Source: CAVUAT01 sp963739545
GTDB taxonomy: Bacteria > Actinomycetota > Thermoleophilia > Solirubrobacterales > 70-9
DNA length: 64,000 bases
Direction of reading: 5' to 3'
Assembly: GCA_963739545.1 (NCBI GenBank)
Contig: CAVUAT010000014.1
Span: 620,001-684,000, forward strand
The notes below the pieces were generated by a model, which ran no database searches, was not told where the DNA came from, and saw only the letters and a list, made by a program, of their open reading frames with translations. How positions within the stretch are numbered: position 1 is the first letter of the stretch; each line of letters opens with the position of its first letter. Shown piece by piece: positions 38,866-46,624 of the stretch. The position numbers were made by a program, and so were the translations under genes.

Positions 38866-39666
38866 TCAGCCCGCCTCGGCGACCTCGACCGCGCACTCGG
38901 CCACCCGCTCCGGCGCCGCCAGGTGGGGCACGCCGGAGACCTCGAGCTCCAGGAGCAGCGCTCCTCCCAGCCGCGAGGCGAGCGCGCGCGCCGACGCGCC
39001 AAGCAGCGTCGGGGTCGCGACCGTGGTCACGATCAGCGACGGCCGGGACGCGGTCGCGAGTCGCGAGATCGGCATCTCCCACGCGGGAATCGAGCCAAGC
39101 TCGGCGATCAGGCTGACGGGCCGCTCGCGCCCGGCTGCAGTGAGCTCGGCGGGCAGGCGCTCGACGCCGACAGCCAGCGCGCCCAGCCTTCCCGAGAGGT
39201 AGAGCTCGATCACCGCGTCGCGCCCCTCGACGGCCGCCGACTCGAGCGCCCGGCGATCGCCGCCCAACAGCTCGGTCGCCTCGGGCAACAGCGAGAGCAG
39301 CGGCGGCTCGACCAGGACGGCGCCCGCGACCGCATCGGGACGGCGCAGCAACAGGTCGAGTGCGATGACGGCGCCGAGCCCCGCCCCGGCGATCACCGCC
39401 GGCTCGCTCGGTACGAGCGCAGCGAGCAGCTCGACGGCGTCCTCGCTCTGTTCGGGGACAGTGGTGCGCTCGTAGCCCATGGGCGCGCCGGACGCGCCCC
39501 AGCCGCGGCGGTCGTATGAGATCGCTCGCGCCGACGGCTCGAGCGCCGAGGTGACGGCCTGCCACGCCCGGGAGTCGACCGCCGTCTCGTGCACGAGCAG
39601 CACCGGCGGGCCTTCGCCCCGCTCGGAGAAGCTGAGCTCGACGCCTCGGGCCTCGAGCACGCCCAT
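38866..39666 (-). CDS. alpha/beta-hydrolase fold protein lacking the nucleophile serine
   Basis: 266 residues with the hydrolase core order: VLLVHETAVDSRAWQ, ISYDRRGWGASGAP, the nucleophile elbow VIAGAGLGAVIALDLLLRRPDAV, and a late His in SGVPHLAAPE. At the elbow the expected GxSxG reads GAGLG (94-98), so residue 96 is Gly instead of Ser. The oxyanion HG is HE. It therefore probably does not act as a classical serine hydrolase. ATG overlaps the upstream SDR stop (TGATG). Confidence 0.78.
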   Translation of the reverse strand: MGVLEARGVELSFSERGEGPPVLLVHETAVDSRAWQAVTSALEPSARAISYDRRGWGASGAPMGYERTTVPEQSEDAVELLAALVPSEPAVIAGAGLGAVIALDLLLRRPDAVAGAVLVEPPLLSLLPEATELLGGDRRALESAAVEGRDAVIELYLSGRLGALAVGVERLPAELTAAGRERPVSLIAELGSIPAWEMPISRLATASRPSLIVTTVATPTLLGASARALASRLGGALLLELEVSGVPHLAAPERVAECAVEVAEAG

Positions 39667-40490
39667 CAGCTCTCGGATGAGCCCTTCGACGAAGCGGCCC
39701 AGATGCGCTGCACCAACGGCAGGGCCAGGGCGCGCGGGCTGTGCTGGCCCACGATGGACTGAGCGCGGTTGAGCGCGCCGGGTACGACGACGCGCTTGTC
39801 GTTCTCGACGCCCTTGACTGCGTCTGCCGCCACGTCCTCGGCCGACATCCAAAGCGCATCGGGGGTGTTGTTCTCGACCCCGCCCATTCCGGCGACCTCG
39901 CCGAACTCGGTCTTCACGGGGCCGGGGCAGACCGCGGTGACGCCCACGCCGCTGCCGCGCAGCTCGGTCCGGATCGCCTCGCTGAACGAGAGGACGAAGG
40001 CCTTGCTCGCGGCGTAGTTGGCCGCACCGGGCATCGGCTGGAACGCAGCCGTGGACGCGACGTTCAGAATCGCGCCGCGGCCGCGCTCGACCATGCCGGG
40101 CAAAAAGCGCGCCGTGAGGTCGACGACTGCCTCGATGTTCAGCCGCACCATCCCGACCATGCGCTCGCGCTCGTTGCTGACGAAGTCTCCCCTGGAGCCA
40201 TAGCCCGCGTTGTTGACGAGCACCTCGACGATGCGCCCGCGCGAGTTGACCTCGGCGACCAGTCGGCCGCGCTCGGCGGGATCGGCGAGGTCGGCCGCGA
40301 GCGGCTCGGCGGCGACGCGATGGTGGTCGCGCAGCTCGGTGGCGAGGCTCTTGAGCCGCTCCTCGCGGCGGGCGACCAGGATGAGCGCGTGACCCCTCGC
40401 GGCCAGCTCCCACGCGATCGCGACTCCGATGCCCGACGAGGCACCTGTGACGAGCGCGGTCCCGGCGGTCGAGGCCGCTGGAAGCCCCAC
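39666..40490 (-). CDS. short-chain dehydrogenase/reductase (SDR)
   Basis: 274 residues. TGASSGIG is the classical NAD(P) motif and the basic ARRE after the second strand suggests NADPH. NNAGYGS, the Ser of NVASTAAF, and YAASK complete the catalytic set. CPGPVKTEF follows. Closest in style to SDRs of DltE/fatty-acid type; substrate unknown. GTG start. The gene is operonic with the hydrolase-fold gene downstream and the small gene upstream. Confidence 0.9.
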   Translation of the reverse strand: MGLPAASTAGTALVTGASSGIGVAIAWELAARGHALILVARREERLKSLATELRDHHRVAAEPLAADLADPAERGRLVAEVNSRGRIVEVLVNNAGYGSRGDFVSNERERMVGMVRLNIEAVVDLTARFLPGMVERGRGAILNVASTAAFQPMPGAANYAASKAFVLSFSEAIRTELRGSGVGVTAVCPGPVKTEFGEVAGMGGVENNTPDALWMSAEDVAADAVKGVENDKRVVVPGALNRAQSIVGQHSPRALALPLVQRIWAASSKGSSES

Positions 40491-40500
40491 CAGGACCTCG

Positions 40501-40770
40501 CTAGGAGAGGCCCTCGCGGGCCTCGCGCACCAGCGTCACGGCTTCGGGGAAGATGACGCGGATCGCGTCGCGGACCTGCGTCGCCTGCTCGTCGCTGGTG
40601 CCGCTCAGCTCGAGCGAGCCGATCGACGCAACGGTCATCTCGACGGCCAGCTTGATCGCGTTGTCGGCCCACGCGACCTTCTGCGCGCCGGCCATCTGCT
40701 CCTGCATCTCCTCCATGCGGCGCCGAAGCTCCTCCGGGTCGCCGAACAGTCCTCCGAATCCACCTTCCAT
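40501..40770 (-). CDS. small helical protein, unknown function
   Basis: 89 residues from the ATG at 40770 (a further in-frame Met lies nine codons upstream). GGFGGLFGDPEELRRRMEEMQEQMAGAQKV begins like a YbaB/EbfC-type N-terminus, but the rest (AVEMTVASIGSLELSGTSDEQATQVRDAIRVIFPEA) does not follow that family closely. It is the first gene of the SDR/hydrolase operon. No function assigned. Confidence 0.6.
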   Translation of the reverse strand: MEGGFGGLFGDPEELRRRMEEMQEQMAGAQKVAWADNAIKLAVEMTVASIGSLELSGTSDEQATQVRDAIRVIFPEAVTLVREAREGLS

Positions 40771-40874
40771 GGGAGCGATCATAGAGGGGGTCGGCACGAT
40801 CTCGCCTGTCCTCCGGCTCGGTTCCGTGCGCCGGCGCGCGCCCCGCGCCAGAGCTTCGTCTCAACGCTCGGCCG

Positions 40875-41531
40875 ATGCGGACCAGCTCGCGAGCGAAAGA
40901 GCGTGGCGCGGCCTCGGTCGAGCACGTGGCGCTGGCCGCCCTCATCGCGCTGATCGCCATCGTTGCGATCGCTTCCTTGCGGGCCTCGCCACCGGACGCC
41001 GCGACGCGCGAGCTCGGCGGGACGATCGCGCGGCGGATCGCCTGCGTGCCGCGCCACCCGGTTCCATGCGGGCGCAACCCGCTCGCGCTCGCCTACGGCT
41101 TCCCGATCGGCAAGCTCGTGCGGGCGCTGGCTCCGGACCCCGTCGCGGCCGCCGGCTCCGCGGGGCTGCTCCTGCCGGTCGACTTCCGCCGCTGCCGTCA
41201 GGGGAGCTGCGCCGCCCCCGGAGGGCCGCGGGAGGGCCTGACCTCGGCGCTTCGCCGCGTCACCGCGTTCACGTCGGTCGAGGACCTTCGGCCGGCCGGC
41301 GGGCCCGTCCGGGTCAGTTACTGGCTCTACCGTCCGACGCTCGGCTGGGAGCGGATCGTCCGCGAGGCCGACGCGGACGAGATCGCCGCGGCCGGCTCGA
41401 TCCGCCTCGACCTCGACGACGTCCCGGCGCTCGTCCCGCTCGAGACGGTGCCGGGCCGCAACCACTTCCGCTTCCCAGCGTCCGAGGAACCGGCCTGGCG
41501 GTGGGCGGTCCCCACCCGCTATCCCGGCTGA
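40875..41531 (+). CDS. Flp/TadE-like prepilin-type secreted protein
   Basis: 218 residues. The N-terminus RAKERGAASVEHVALAALIALIAIVAIAS shows a class III prepilin site: cleavage after Gly, with Glu at +5 of the mature form, then a hydrophobic helix. The remaining 190 residues are globular with two Cys pairs (CVPRHPVPC and CRQGSC) that could form disulphides. No pilin peptidase or Tad genes are nearby. Its 3' end overlaps the converging flippase-like gene by 13 bp. Confidence 0.65.
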   Translation: MRTSSRAKERGAASVEHVALAALIALIAIVAIASLRASPPDAATRELGGTIARRIACVPRHPVPCGRNPLALAYGFPIGKLVRALAPDPVAAAGSAGLLLPVDFRRCRQGSCAAPGGPREGLTSALRRVTAFTSVEDLRPAGGPVRVSYWLYRPTLGWERIVREADADEIAAAGSIRLDLDDVPALVPLETVPGRNHFRFPASEEPAWRWAVPTRYPG

Positions 41532-42529
41532 GGCTCCTTCTTCGACTCATCGGGGTCCGCGGTGTCGGTGTCCTTCTCGGCCGAGCGGATCAGGGTGCGC
41601 CAGTCGGTGGTGCGGAAGATCAGCACGAGGGCGATGAAGCCGAGGATCGCGGTCCAGGCGGCGATCGCGATCTGCTGGCCGACCGAATATGTGAGCACGG
41701 CGATTGGGCCAGGGCCGACGAGGGTCGCCACCAGCAGGGCCTGCTGGGCGCCCGCCCCGCCCGGCGTCAGCGGCAACAGCCCCGTGATGGCCTGCACGCT
41801 CATCACCGTCAGGACGTTCTCGAACGAGCCTCCGATGTTGAACGCCTCGAGGAAGAAGAAGAACGCGCCGAAGCGCAGCAGCCAGGCCGCGCCCTGCCAC
41901 GAGGCGACCGTCCGCAGATACAGCGGGATGTCGGTGAGGACCACGACTCCCTGCTTGACGCGGTCCCAGAACTGCTCGGCCCGGCGCGCGAGCACGGCGA
42001 AGAGCACGATCGCTCCGATGCCGAGCGCCGTCAGGAAGAAGATCAGCAGCTGCGGGTTCTCGGCCCAGAACGAGATCTCGAACGCCGGTATCCGCGGCAG
42101 CTCGGGCAGCTCGGGAAACAACCCCTGCGTGAGCGCATAGACGAAGACGATGATCCCGGCGCTGGTGTCGAATACCGACTGCACGAAGAACGACGAGGTG
42201 ATCGTCGGGTAGGTCGATCCCCTGATCGACTTCTTCGCGAGAAAGATCTTGACCGCGTCGCCCACCCGAGCGGGGATGAAGCTGTTGAGCCCGGCGCCCG
42301 CGATGTAGGCGCCGGTGACCTTCCAGTAAGGCACCTTCTTCCGGGGGTAGGCGGCGCGCAGCACGTTCTCCCAGGCGCGGCTGCGCGCGAGCAGGTGGGC
42401 GAGGTAGAACGCGAGCGCGATCACCATCGCCGGCCAAGAGATGTCGCCGAGGCGGCTGAAGAACTCCTCGGCCCCCCGCATGAAGCGGTCGAAGCTCGAC
42501 GCGGGGTCGAATGCGAGCAGGAAGCTCAT
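41519..42529 (-). CDS. LPG-synthase-TM/flippase-like membrane protein
   Basis: 336 residues with about eight membrane helices. RAWENVLRAAYPRKKVPYWKVTGAYIAGAGLNSFIPARVGDAVKIFLAKKSI matches the conserved region of lysylphosphatidylglycerol synthase transmembrane and glycosyl-lipid flippase-like proteins (UPF0104), and LLPLTPGGAGAQQALL is the second conserved loop. The synthase (acyltransferase) domain is absent. The ATG at 42529 overlaps the YihY stop (ATGA). Confidence 0.85.
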   Translation of the reverse strand: MSFLLAFDPASSFDRFMRGAEEFFSRLGDISWPAMVIALAFYLAHLLARSRAWENVLRAAYPRKKVPYWKVTGAYIAGAGLNSFIPARVGDAVKIFLAKKSIRGSTYPTITSSFFVQSVFDTSAGIIVFVYALTQGLFPELPELPRIPAFEISFWAENPQLLIFFLTALGIGAIVLFAVLARRAEQFWDRVKQGVVVLTDIPLYLRTVASWQGAAWLLRFGAFFFFLEAFNIGGSFENVLTVMSVQAITGLLPLTPGGAGAQQALLVATLVGPGPIAVLTYSVGQQIAIAAWTAILGFIALVLIFRTTDWRTLIRSAEKDTDTADPDESKKEPQPG

Positions 42530-43461
42530 GGGGCGGCGCCCGCCTGCCGCACGCGGAGCAGTTCGCGGTTGGCGAGTGCGCCGATCAGCACCGCGACCGC
42601 GCTCACGTAGATCCAGATGAGCAGGATGATTACAGCGCCGAGGGCGCCGTAGGTCGCGTTGAAAGAGCCGAAGTGATCGACGTAGAACGAGAAGGCCACC
42701 GAGGCAATCACCCACAGCACGCTCGCGATCACGGCGCCGGGAAGATGCTCCGAGAGGCGGCGGCGCGACCCCGCCGGGCCGAACGAATAGAGGAGGAGGA
42801 GTGCGGCGAGCACCGCCGCGAAGCCGACCGGGTAGCGCAGGGCGCTGACGATCGCCCGGCCGGTATCGCCGACGCCGGCGTCCTCGGCGATCGATTCGAA
42901 CATCGGCCCGGCGACGATCAGGGGCACGAAAGCGGCCAGCATCAGGCCCATCAGGGCCGCGGTCAGCCACAGGCGGGTCAGGTTGCCCCGGACGAAGCCG
43001 CGGATGAAGCTCTCGGACCCGCCAGACTCGTTGATCGCCTCGAGCGCCCGGATCGCCGCGCCGACCGCGCCCGAAGCGGTGATCAGCGAGAAGACGAGGC
43101 CGATCCCGAGAAGCCCGCCTGCCCCGCTCGACCCGAGCACGTCGCGCAGCGAGCTGTCGAGCGTGTCCACTGCCGTCCCGGGAGCGGCCTCGCGAAGCGT
43201 GTCGACGATGCTGTCGTAGGTCTCCGGGTAGCTGCCGAAGAGCGCGACCAGCGCGACGGCGACGATCAGCGCCGGAAACAGCGACAGGAAGCCGTAGTAG
43301 GCGAGCGCGGCGGCCCGGTCGGTCAGCTCGATCTCGCTGAACCGCGAATAGGCGCCCGCGGCGACCGACTTCCAGTCGCGGCTCCCGAGCTCCAGCAGAC
43401 CCGTGCGCGGCCGGCGCTGTGCTTCGGGCTTGCGCTCGACTTGCTTAGGCGGTTGAGCCAT
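42526..43461 (-). CDS. YihY/BrkB-family inner membrane protein
   Basis: 311 residues with six membrane helices. RAAALAYYGFLSLFPALIVAVALVALFG and LPGAVIASVLWVIASVAFSFYVDHFGSFNATYGALGAVIILLIWIYVSA are the two best-known YihY segments. Function in bacteria is not settled. A basic, Pro-rich N-terminal tail (about 30 residues) precedes the first helix. The gene overlaps the dehalogenase gene upstream by 17 bp and the flippase-like gene downstream by 4 bp. Confidence 0.9.
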   Translation of the reverse strand: MAQPPKQVERKPEAQRRPRTGLLELGSRDWKSVAAGAYSRFSEIELTDRAAALAYYGFLSLFPALIVAVALVALFGSYPETYDSIVDTLREAAPGTAVDTLDSSLRDVLGSSGAGGLLGIGLVFSLITASGAVGAAIRALEAINESGGSESFIRGFVRGNLTRLWLTAALMGLMLAAFVPLIVAGPMFESIAEDAGVGDTGRAIVSALRYPVGFAAVLAALLLLYSFGPAGSRRRLSEHLPGAVIASVLWVIASVAFSFYVDHFGSFNATYGALGAVIILLIWIYVSAVAVLIGALANRELLRVRQAGAAP

Positions 43462-44335
43462 CTGCGCCGAGAAAGCTCAGCATCCGCTCGGCGATCAGCT
43501 CGCCGCGGTCCTCCTGGAGGAAATGGGCCGCCCCCTCGATCTTCGCCTGCTCGTCGACCGTAGGAATCAGCTCGACGAAGCGCTCTCCTCCCCTTGGGTA
43601 TGGGAAGACGGGATCGTTGTCGGAGAACGCGACGAGGGCCGGCTTGTCCCACCGTGTGAGCGCCTCGGCGACCGCAGCCATCTCCGCGGCGCCGGGCTCG
43701 TCGTCGGATGTCGGCACGAGGAGCGGGAACTGCGCGGCGCCGGCCTTCGACTCCGCCGTCGGAAACGGCGCCTCGTAGGCAGCGACAACGTCTTCGGGAA
43801 GCTCGGACGTGGTGCCTCCCTGAATCACGAACCCGACGGGCAGATCGGGGTTTTTCTCGGCGAACGCTCGCCAAGCCATGAAGCCCTTCGAGACGCGGCC
43901 AGTGAACAGGCCCGTATTGAGGATGACGAGCGCGCCGACGCGATCGGCGTTCTCGACGACCCAGCGCAGGCCGATCGGGCCGCCCCAGTCCTGGACCACG
44001 ACGACCGCATCGTCGAGGTCGAGGCCGCCGAGCAGCCCCTGGGCGTTGTCGACGTGGCGCTCGTAGCTGTACCAGTCGCGATCGGTGGGCTTGTCGGAGC
44101 GCCCGAACCCCGCGTGGTCGTGGCAGACGACGCGGTGCCCGGCCGCGACGAGCGGCGGCAGCATCTTGCGATAGAGGTAGGCCCAGGTCGGCTCGCCGTG
44201 GAAGCAGACGACCGGCCGGCCCTCGCCTTCGTCGACGTAGTGCATCCGCAGGCCGTCGACCTCGGCGTAACAGGGCTCGAAGTCCCAGCCCGGGAGCCCC
44301 TCAAATCGGGAGTCCGGAGTGCGAAAGACGTCCAC
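43445..44335 (-). CDS. haloalkane dehalogenase (HLD-I-like)
   Basis: 296 residues, close to DhlA/DhmA enzymes. HGEPTWAYLYRKM gives the oxyanion Glu and the halide-binding Trp. VVVQDWGGPIGLRW holds the nucleophile Asp116 and second halide residue Trp117. A late acid lies in FSDNDPVFPYP, and GAAHFLQED carries the catalytic His. These enzymes hydrolyse carbon-halogen bonds to alcohols. Haloalkane use cannot be proven, since HLD-like proteins can have other hydrolase roles, but the halide-binding pair is intact. GTG start; first gene of the operon with YihY and the flippase-like protein. Confidence 0.85.
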   Translation of the reverse strand: MDVFRTPDSRFEGLPGWDFEPCYAEVDGLRMHYVDEGEGRPVVCFHGEPTWAYLYRKMLPPLVAAGHRVVCHDHAGFGRSDKPTDRDWYSYERHVDNAQGLLGGLDLDDAVVVVQDWGGPIGLRWVVENADRVGALVILNTGLFTGRVSKGFMAWRAFAEKNPDLPVGFVIQGGTTSELPEDVVAAYEAPFPTAESKAGAAQFPLLVPTSDDEPGAAEMAAVAEALTRWDKPALVAFSDNDPVFPYPRGGERFVELIPTVDEQAKIEGAAHFLQEDRGELIAERMLSFLGADGSTA

Positions 44336-44384
44336 AGCCGCGCAGGATAGGCGCGGCCTCTACTTTTGCGACACTAACCCGCTG

Positions 44385-45395
44385 ATGTCGACCCCTGGCC
44401 CCCAGGCAGTCGCACGCCCGAGTGCGCCCGCTGCCCGCGTCCACGACCCCGCCGACGAGGCGATGTGTCTGCGCGCCCGCGAGCGCTACGCCACCGACCG
44501 CAAGCGCATGGGCAACGTGCCGCGGCGCCGGCGCAAGCACGCTGCTCTTCCCAACCTGATCATCATCGGCGGGCTCAAGTGCGGCACGACGAGCATCCAC
44601 CACTACCTCGGCCTCCACCCCGAGATCCACATGTCGAAGCCGAAGGAGCTCAACTTCTTCGTGCACGAGCTGAACTGGGACCTGGGGATCCCCTGGTACG
44701 AGGGCCGCTTCGACTCTCGCTTCGCGGTCCGCGGCGAGTCCTCGCCCCACTACACCAACCTTCCCCGCTACGAGGGCGTCGCGGCGCGAATTCACGACAA
44801 CCTCCCCGACGCGAGGCTCCTCTACATGGTGCGCGACCCGATCAGCCGCATCCTCAGCCACTGGCGCCACGCGACCGGCGCCGGTTACGAGACCCGGCAG
44901 ATGGAGGAGGTGCTCACGCGTGACGACCAGACCTACGTCACCCGCTCGATGTACTGGATGCAGCTGCAGCCCTACCTCGAGCTCTTTCCCCGCGAGCGGA
45001 TCGCCGTGATCGCCCAGGAGGAGCTGCAGGGCGACCGCGACGGGACGATGCGCCGGGCCTTCGAGTTCGCCGGGGCCGACCCGAACTTCACCTCCGAGCA
45101 GTTCGACCGCGAGTGGGAGAAGTCCACCGCCAAGGAGTCCGACCAGTATCAGCTGATGGAGAAGCTGATCAAGGTCCCGGGCTTCCGATCCTTCGACCGC
45201 AACTTCGACCGCCTGCCCGAGCGCATGCGCTGGATGGTCGAGAAGGTCGTCCACGACCCCGACGCGCCCGAGGCTCCGAAGCCCGAGCTCACTCCCGAGA
45301 TCGAGCAGCACCTGCTCTCGCTCTTCGGCGATGACTCCAAGCGCATCCAGGAGTTCGCCTGCCGCGAGTTCCCGCGCTGGAAGAGCTACACCTGA
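44385..45395 (+). CDS. PAPS-dependent sulfotransferase-like protein
   Basis: 336 residues. PNLIIIGGLKCGTTSIHHYLGLHPEIHMSKPKELNFF is the 5'-phosphosulphate loop, and YMVRDPISRILSHWRH the 3'-phosphate site, as in heparan N-deacetylase/sulfotransferase-like enzymes. It transfers sulfate from PAPS to an unknown acceptor. ATG at 44385 is used; an upstream in-frame ATG at 44319 overlaps the promoter side of the divergent dehalogenase. Its stop overlaps the apparent CTG start of rpiB. Confidence 0.85.
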   Translation: MSTPGPQAVARPSAPAARVHDPADEAMCLRARERYATDRKRMGNVPRRRRKHAALPNLIIIGGLKCGTTSIHHYLGLHPEIHMSKPKELNFFVHELNWDLGIPWYEGRFDSRFAVRGESSPHYTNLPRYEGVAARIHDNLPDARLLYMVRDPISRILSHWRHATGAGYETRQMEEVLTRDDQTYVTRSMYWMQLQPYLELFPRERIAVIAQEELQGDRDGTMRRAFEFAGADPNFTSEQFDREWEKSTAKESDQYQLMEKLIKVPGFRSFDRNFDRLPERMRWMVEKVVHDPDAPEAPKPELTPEIEQHLLSLFGDDSKRIQEFACREFPRWKSYT

Positions 45396-45838
45396 AGATC
45401 TCGGTCGCAGCGGACGAGCGCACCGGAGTGGCCAGCGCGATCCTCGATCAGCTGCGCGAGCGGGGCCACGAACCGATCCCCCACGGGGCGCTCGCTGACG
45501 GCGGCCGGGACGACTGGGCCTGGGCGTCGGAGGCCGCGGCTCGCGACGTCGCCGAGGGCCGCGCCGATCAAGCGATCGTCTGCTGCTGGACCGGCACTGG
45601 GGCCTCGATCGCGGCCAACAAGGTCGATGGCGTGCGAGCAGCGCTATGTCTCGACTCCCAAACCGCCGAGGGGGCCCGCCGCTGGAACGACGCCAACACC
45701 CTCGCGATCAGCCTGCGCGCCACCTCCGAGGCCGAGCTCGGTGAGATCCTCGACGCGTGGTTCGCCTCGGAGCCGAGCGGGGATGCCGATGATGTGGCGA
45801 ACGTCGAGCACATCTCCGAGATCGAGGGCTCCGGGTGA
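45392..45838 (+). CDS. rpiB: RpiB/LacA/LacB-family sugar-phosphate isomerase, apparent CTG start
   Basis: 148 residues. The N-terminal strand KISVAADERTG, CCWTGTGASIAANKVDGVRAALC (catalytic Cys and phosphate loop) and the helix TAEGARRWNDANTLAISLR identify ribose-5-phosphate isomerase B relatives. The first GTG in frame (45428) would remove the essential first strand. CTG at 45392 gives the usual MKI start, overlaps the sulfotransferase stop as CTGA, and lies six bases after GGAAGAG. The CWTGTG variant is known in isomerase-like proteins of this family, so ribose-5-phosphate is not certain as substrate. Confidence 0.85.
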   Translation: MKISVAADERTGVASAILDQLRERGHEPIPHGALADGGRDDWAWASEAAARDVAEGRADQAIVCCWTGTGASIAANKVDGVRAALCLDSQTAEGARRWNDANTLAISLRATSEAELGEILDAWFASEPSGDADDVANVEHISEIEGSG

Positions 45839-46614
45839 CCATTCCCGGGGAGACCCACTCCGTGCGCCGCCTTCTACCCGACGGCGCAGAGACCACCGTC
45901 GCCGAGCAGCTCGCAGGCCTCGAACTCTCCGAGCTCGCCCAGGAGGACCGGCCCTACTTGCTGATGAACTTCGTCTCGAGTATCGACGGGCGCGCGACGA
46001 TCGACGGGCGCTCTGGGGCACTCGGCAGCCGCACCGACATGGAGATGCTGGAGCGCCTTCGCACCCGCGTCGACGCGGTGATGATCGGGGCCGGGACCAT
46101 GCGCGCCGAGCGCTACGGGCGGATCGTGCCAGACCCGGAGCTGCGCGCCTACCGCGAGCAGACCAATCTCAACCACGACCCGCTGGCGGTGATCGTTTCC
46201 AATAGCCTCGACCTTCCCTGGGACGCCTCGCTGTTCACAGACGGGGGCGGGAGCGTGGTCATCTTCACCGCCGCCGGCGAGGACACCGAGGCGCCGGAGA
46301 CGGCGACGCCGGTCGCGGTCGTGCGCCACGAGGGCAGCGTCGAACTGCCCGAGGCGCTCAGCTGGCTGCGGCGCGAGCGTGGCATCCGCAGCCTGCTGTG
46401 CGAGGGAGGTCCCGTGCTCCACGGAGAGTTGCAGGCGGGCGGGCTGGTCGATGAGCTCTTCTTGACCTTGGCCCCGAAGCTCGCCGGGGGCGAGGAGCGC
46501 TCGATCCTGCACGCGCCCATCCCAGACCCGATCGGCCTCGAGCTCGCATGGCTGCTCGAAGCCGACGGCGAGCTGTTCTGCCGGTACACGGTCGCGGCCT
46601 CCTCCGCCCGGTAG
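45835..46614 (+). CDS. RibD C-terminal-like (dihydrofolate reductase fold) reductase
   Basis: 259 residues. RPYLLMNFVSSIDGRATIDGRSGALGSRTDMEMLERLRTRVDAVMIGAGTMRAERYG is the RibD reductase N-terminal pattern with the GAGT nucleotide loop; RSLLCEGGPVLHGELQAGGLVDELFLTLAPKL is the C-terminal signature. Such stand-alone proteins reduce ribosylamino-pyrimidines or related compounds with NADPH; a role in riboflavin or another deazaflavin-type pathway is possible. GTG overlaps the rpiB stop (GTGA). Third gene of the sulfotransferase-rpiB operon. Confidence 0.85.
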   Translation: MTIPGETHSVRRLLPDGAETTVAEQLAGLELSELAQEDRPYLLMNFVSSIDGRATIDGRSGALGSRTDMEMLERLRTRVDAVMIGAGTMRAERYGRIVPDPELRAYREQTNLNHDPLAVIVSNSLDLPWDASLFTDGGGSVVIFTAAGEDTEAPETATPVAVVRHEGSVELPEALSWLRRERGIRSLLCEGGPVLHGELQAGGLVDELFLTLAPKLAGGEERSILHAPIPDPIGLELAWLLEADGELFCRYTVAASSAR

Positions 46615-46624
46615 GTTTGTAGCC

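Noticed and set aside
38866..40413. A single 515-residue minus-strand frame could suggest an SDR-hydrolase fusion.
   Set aside because: Its first half is the wrong frame of the SDR gene (Arg-rich nonsense). The real genes are separate and coupled by TGATG at 39666.
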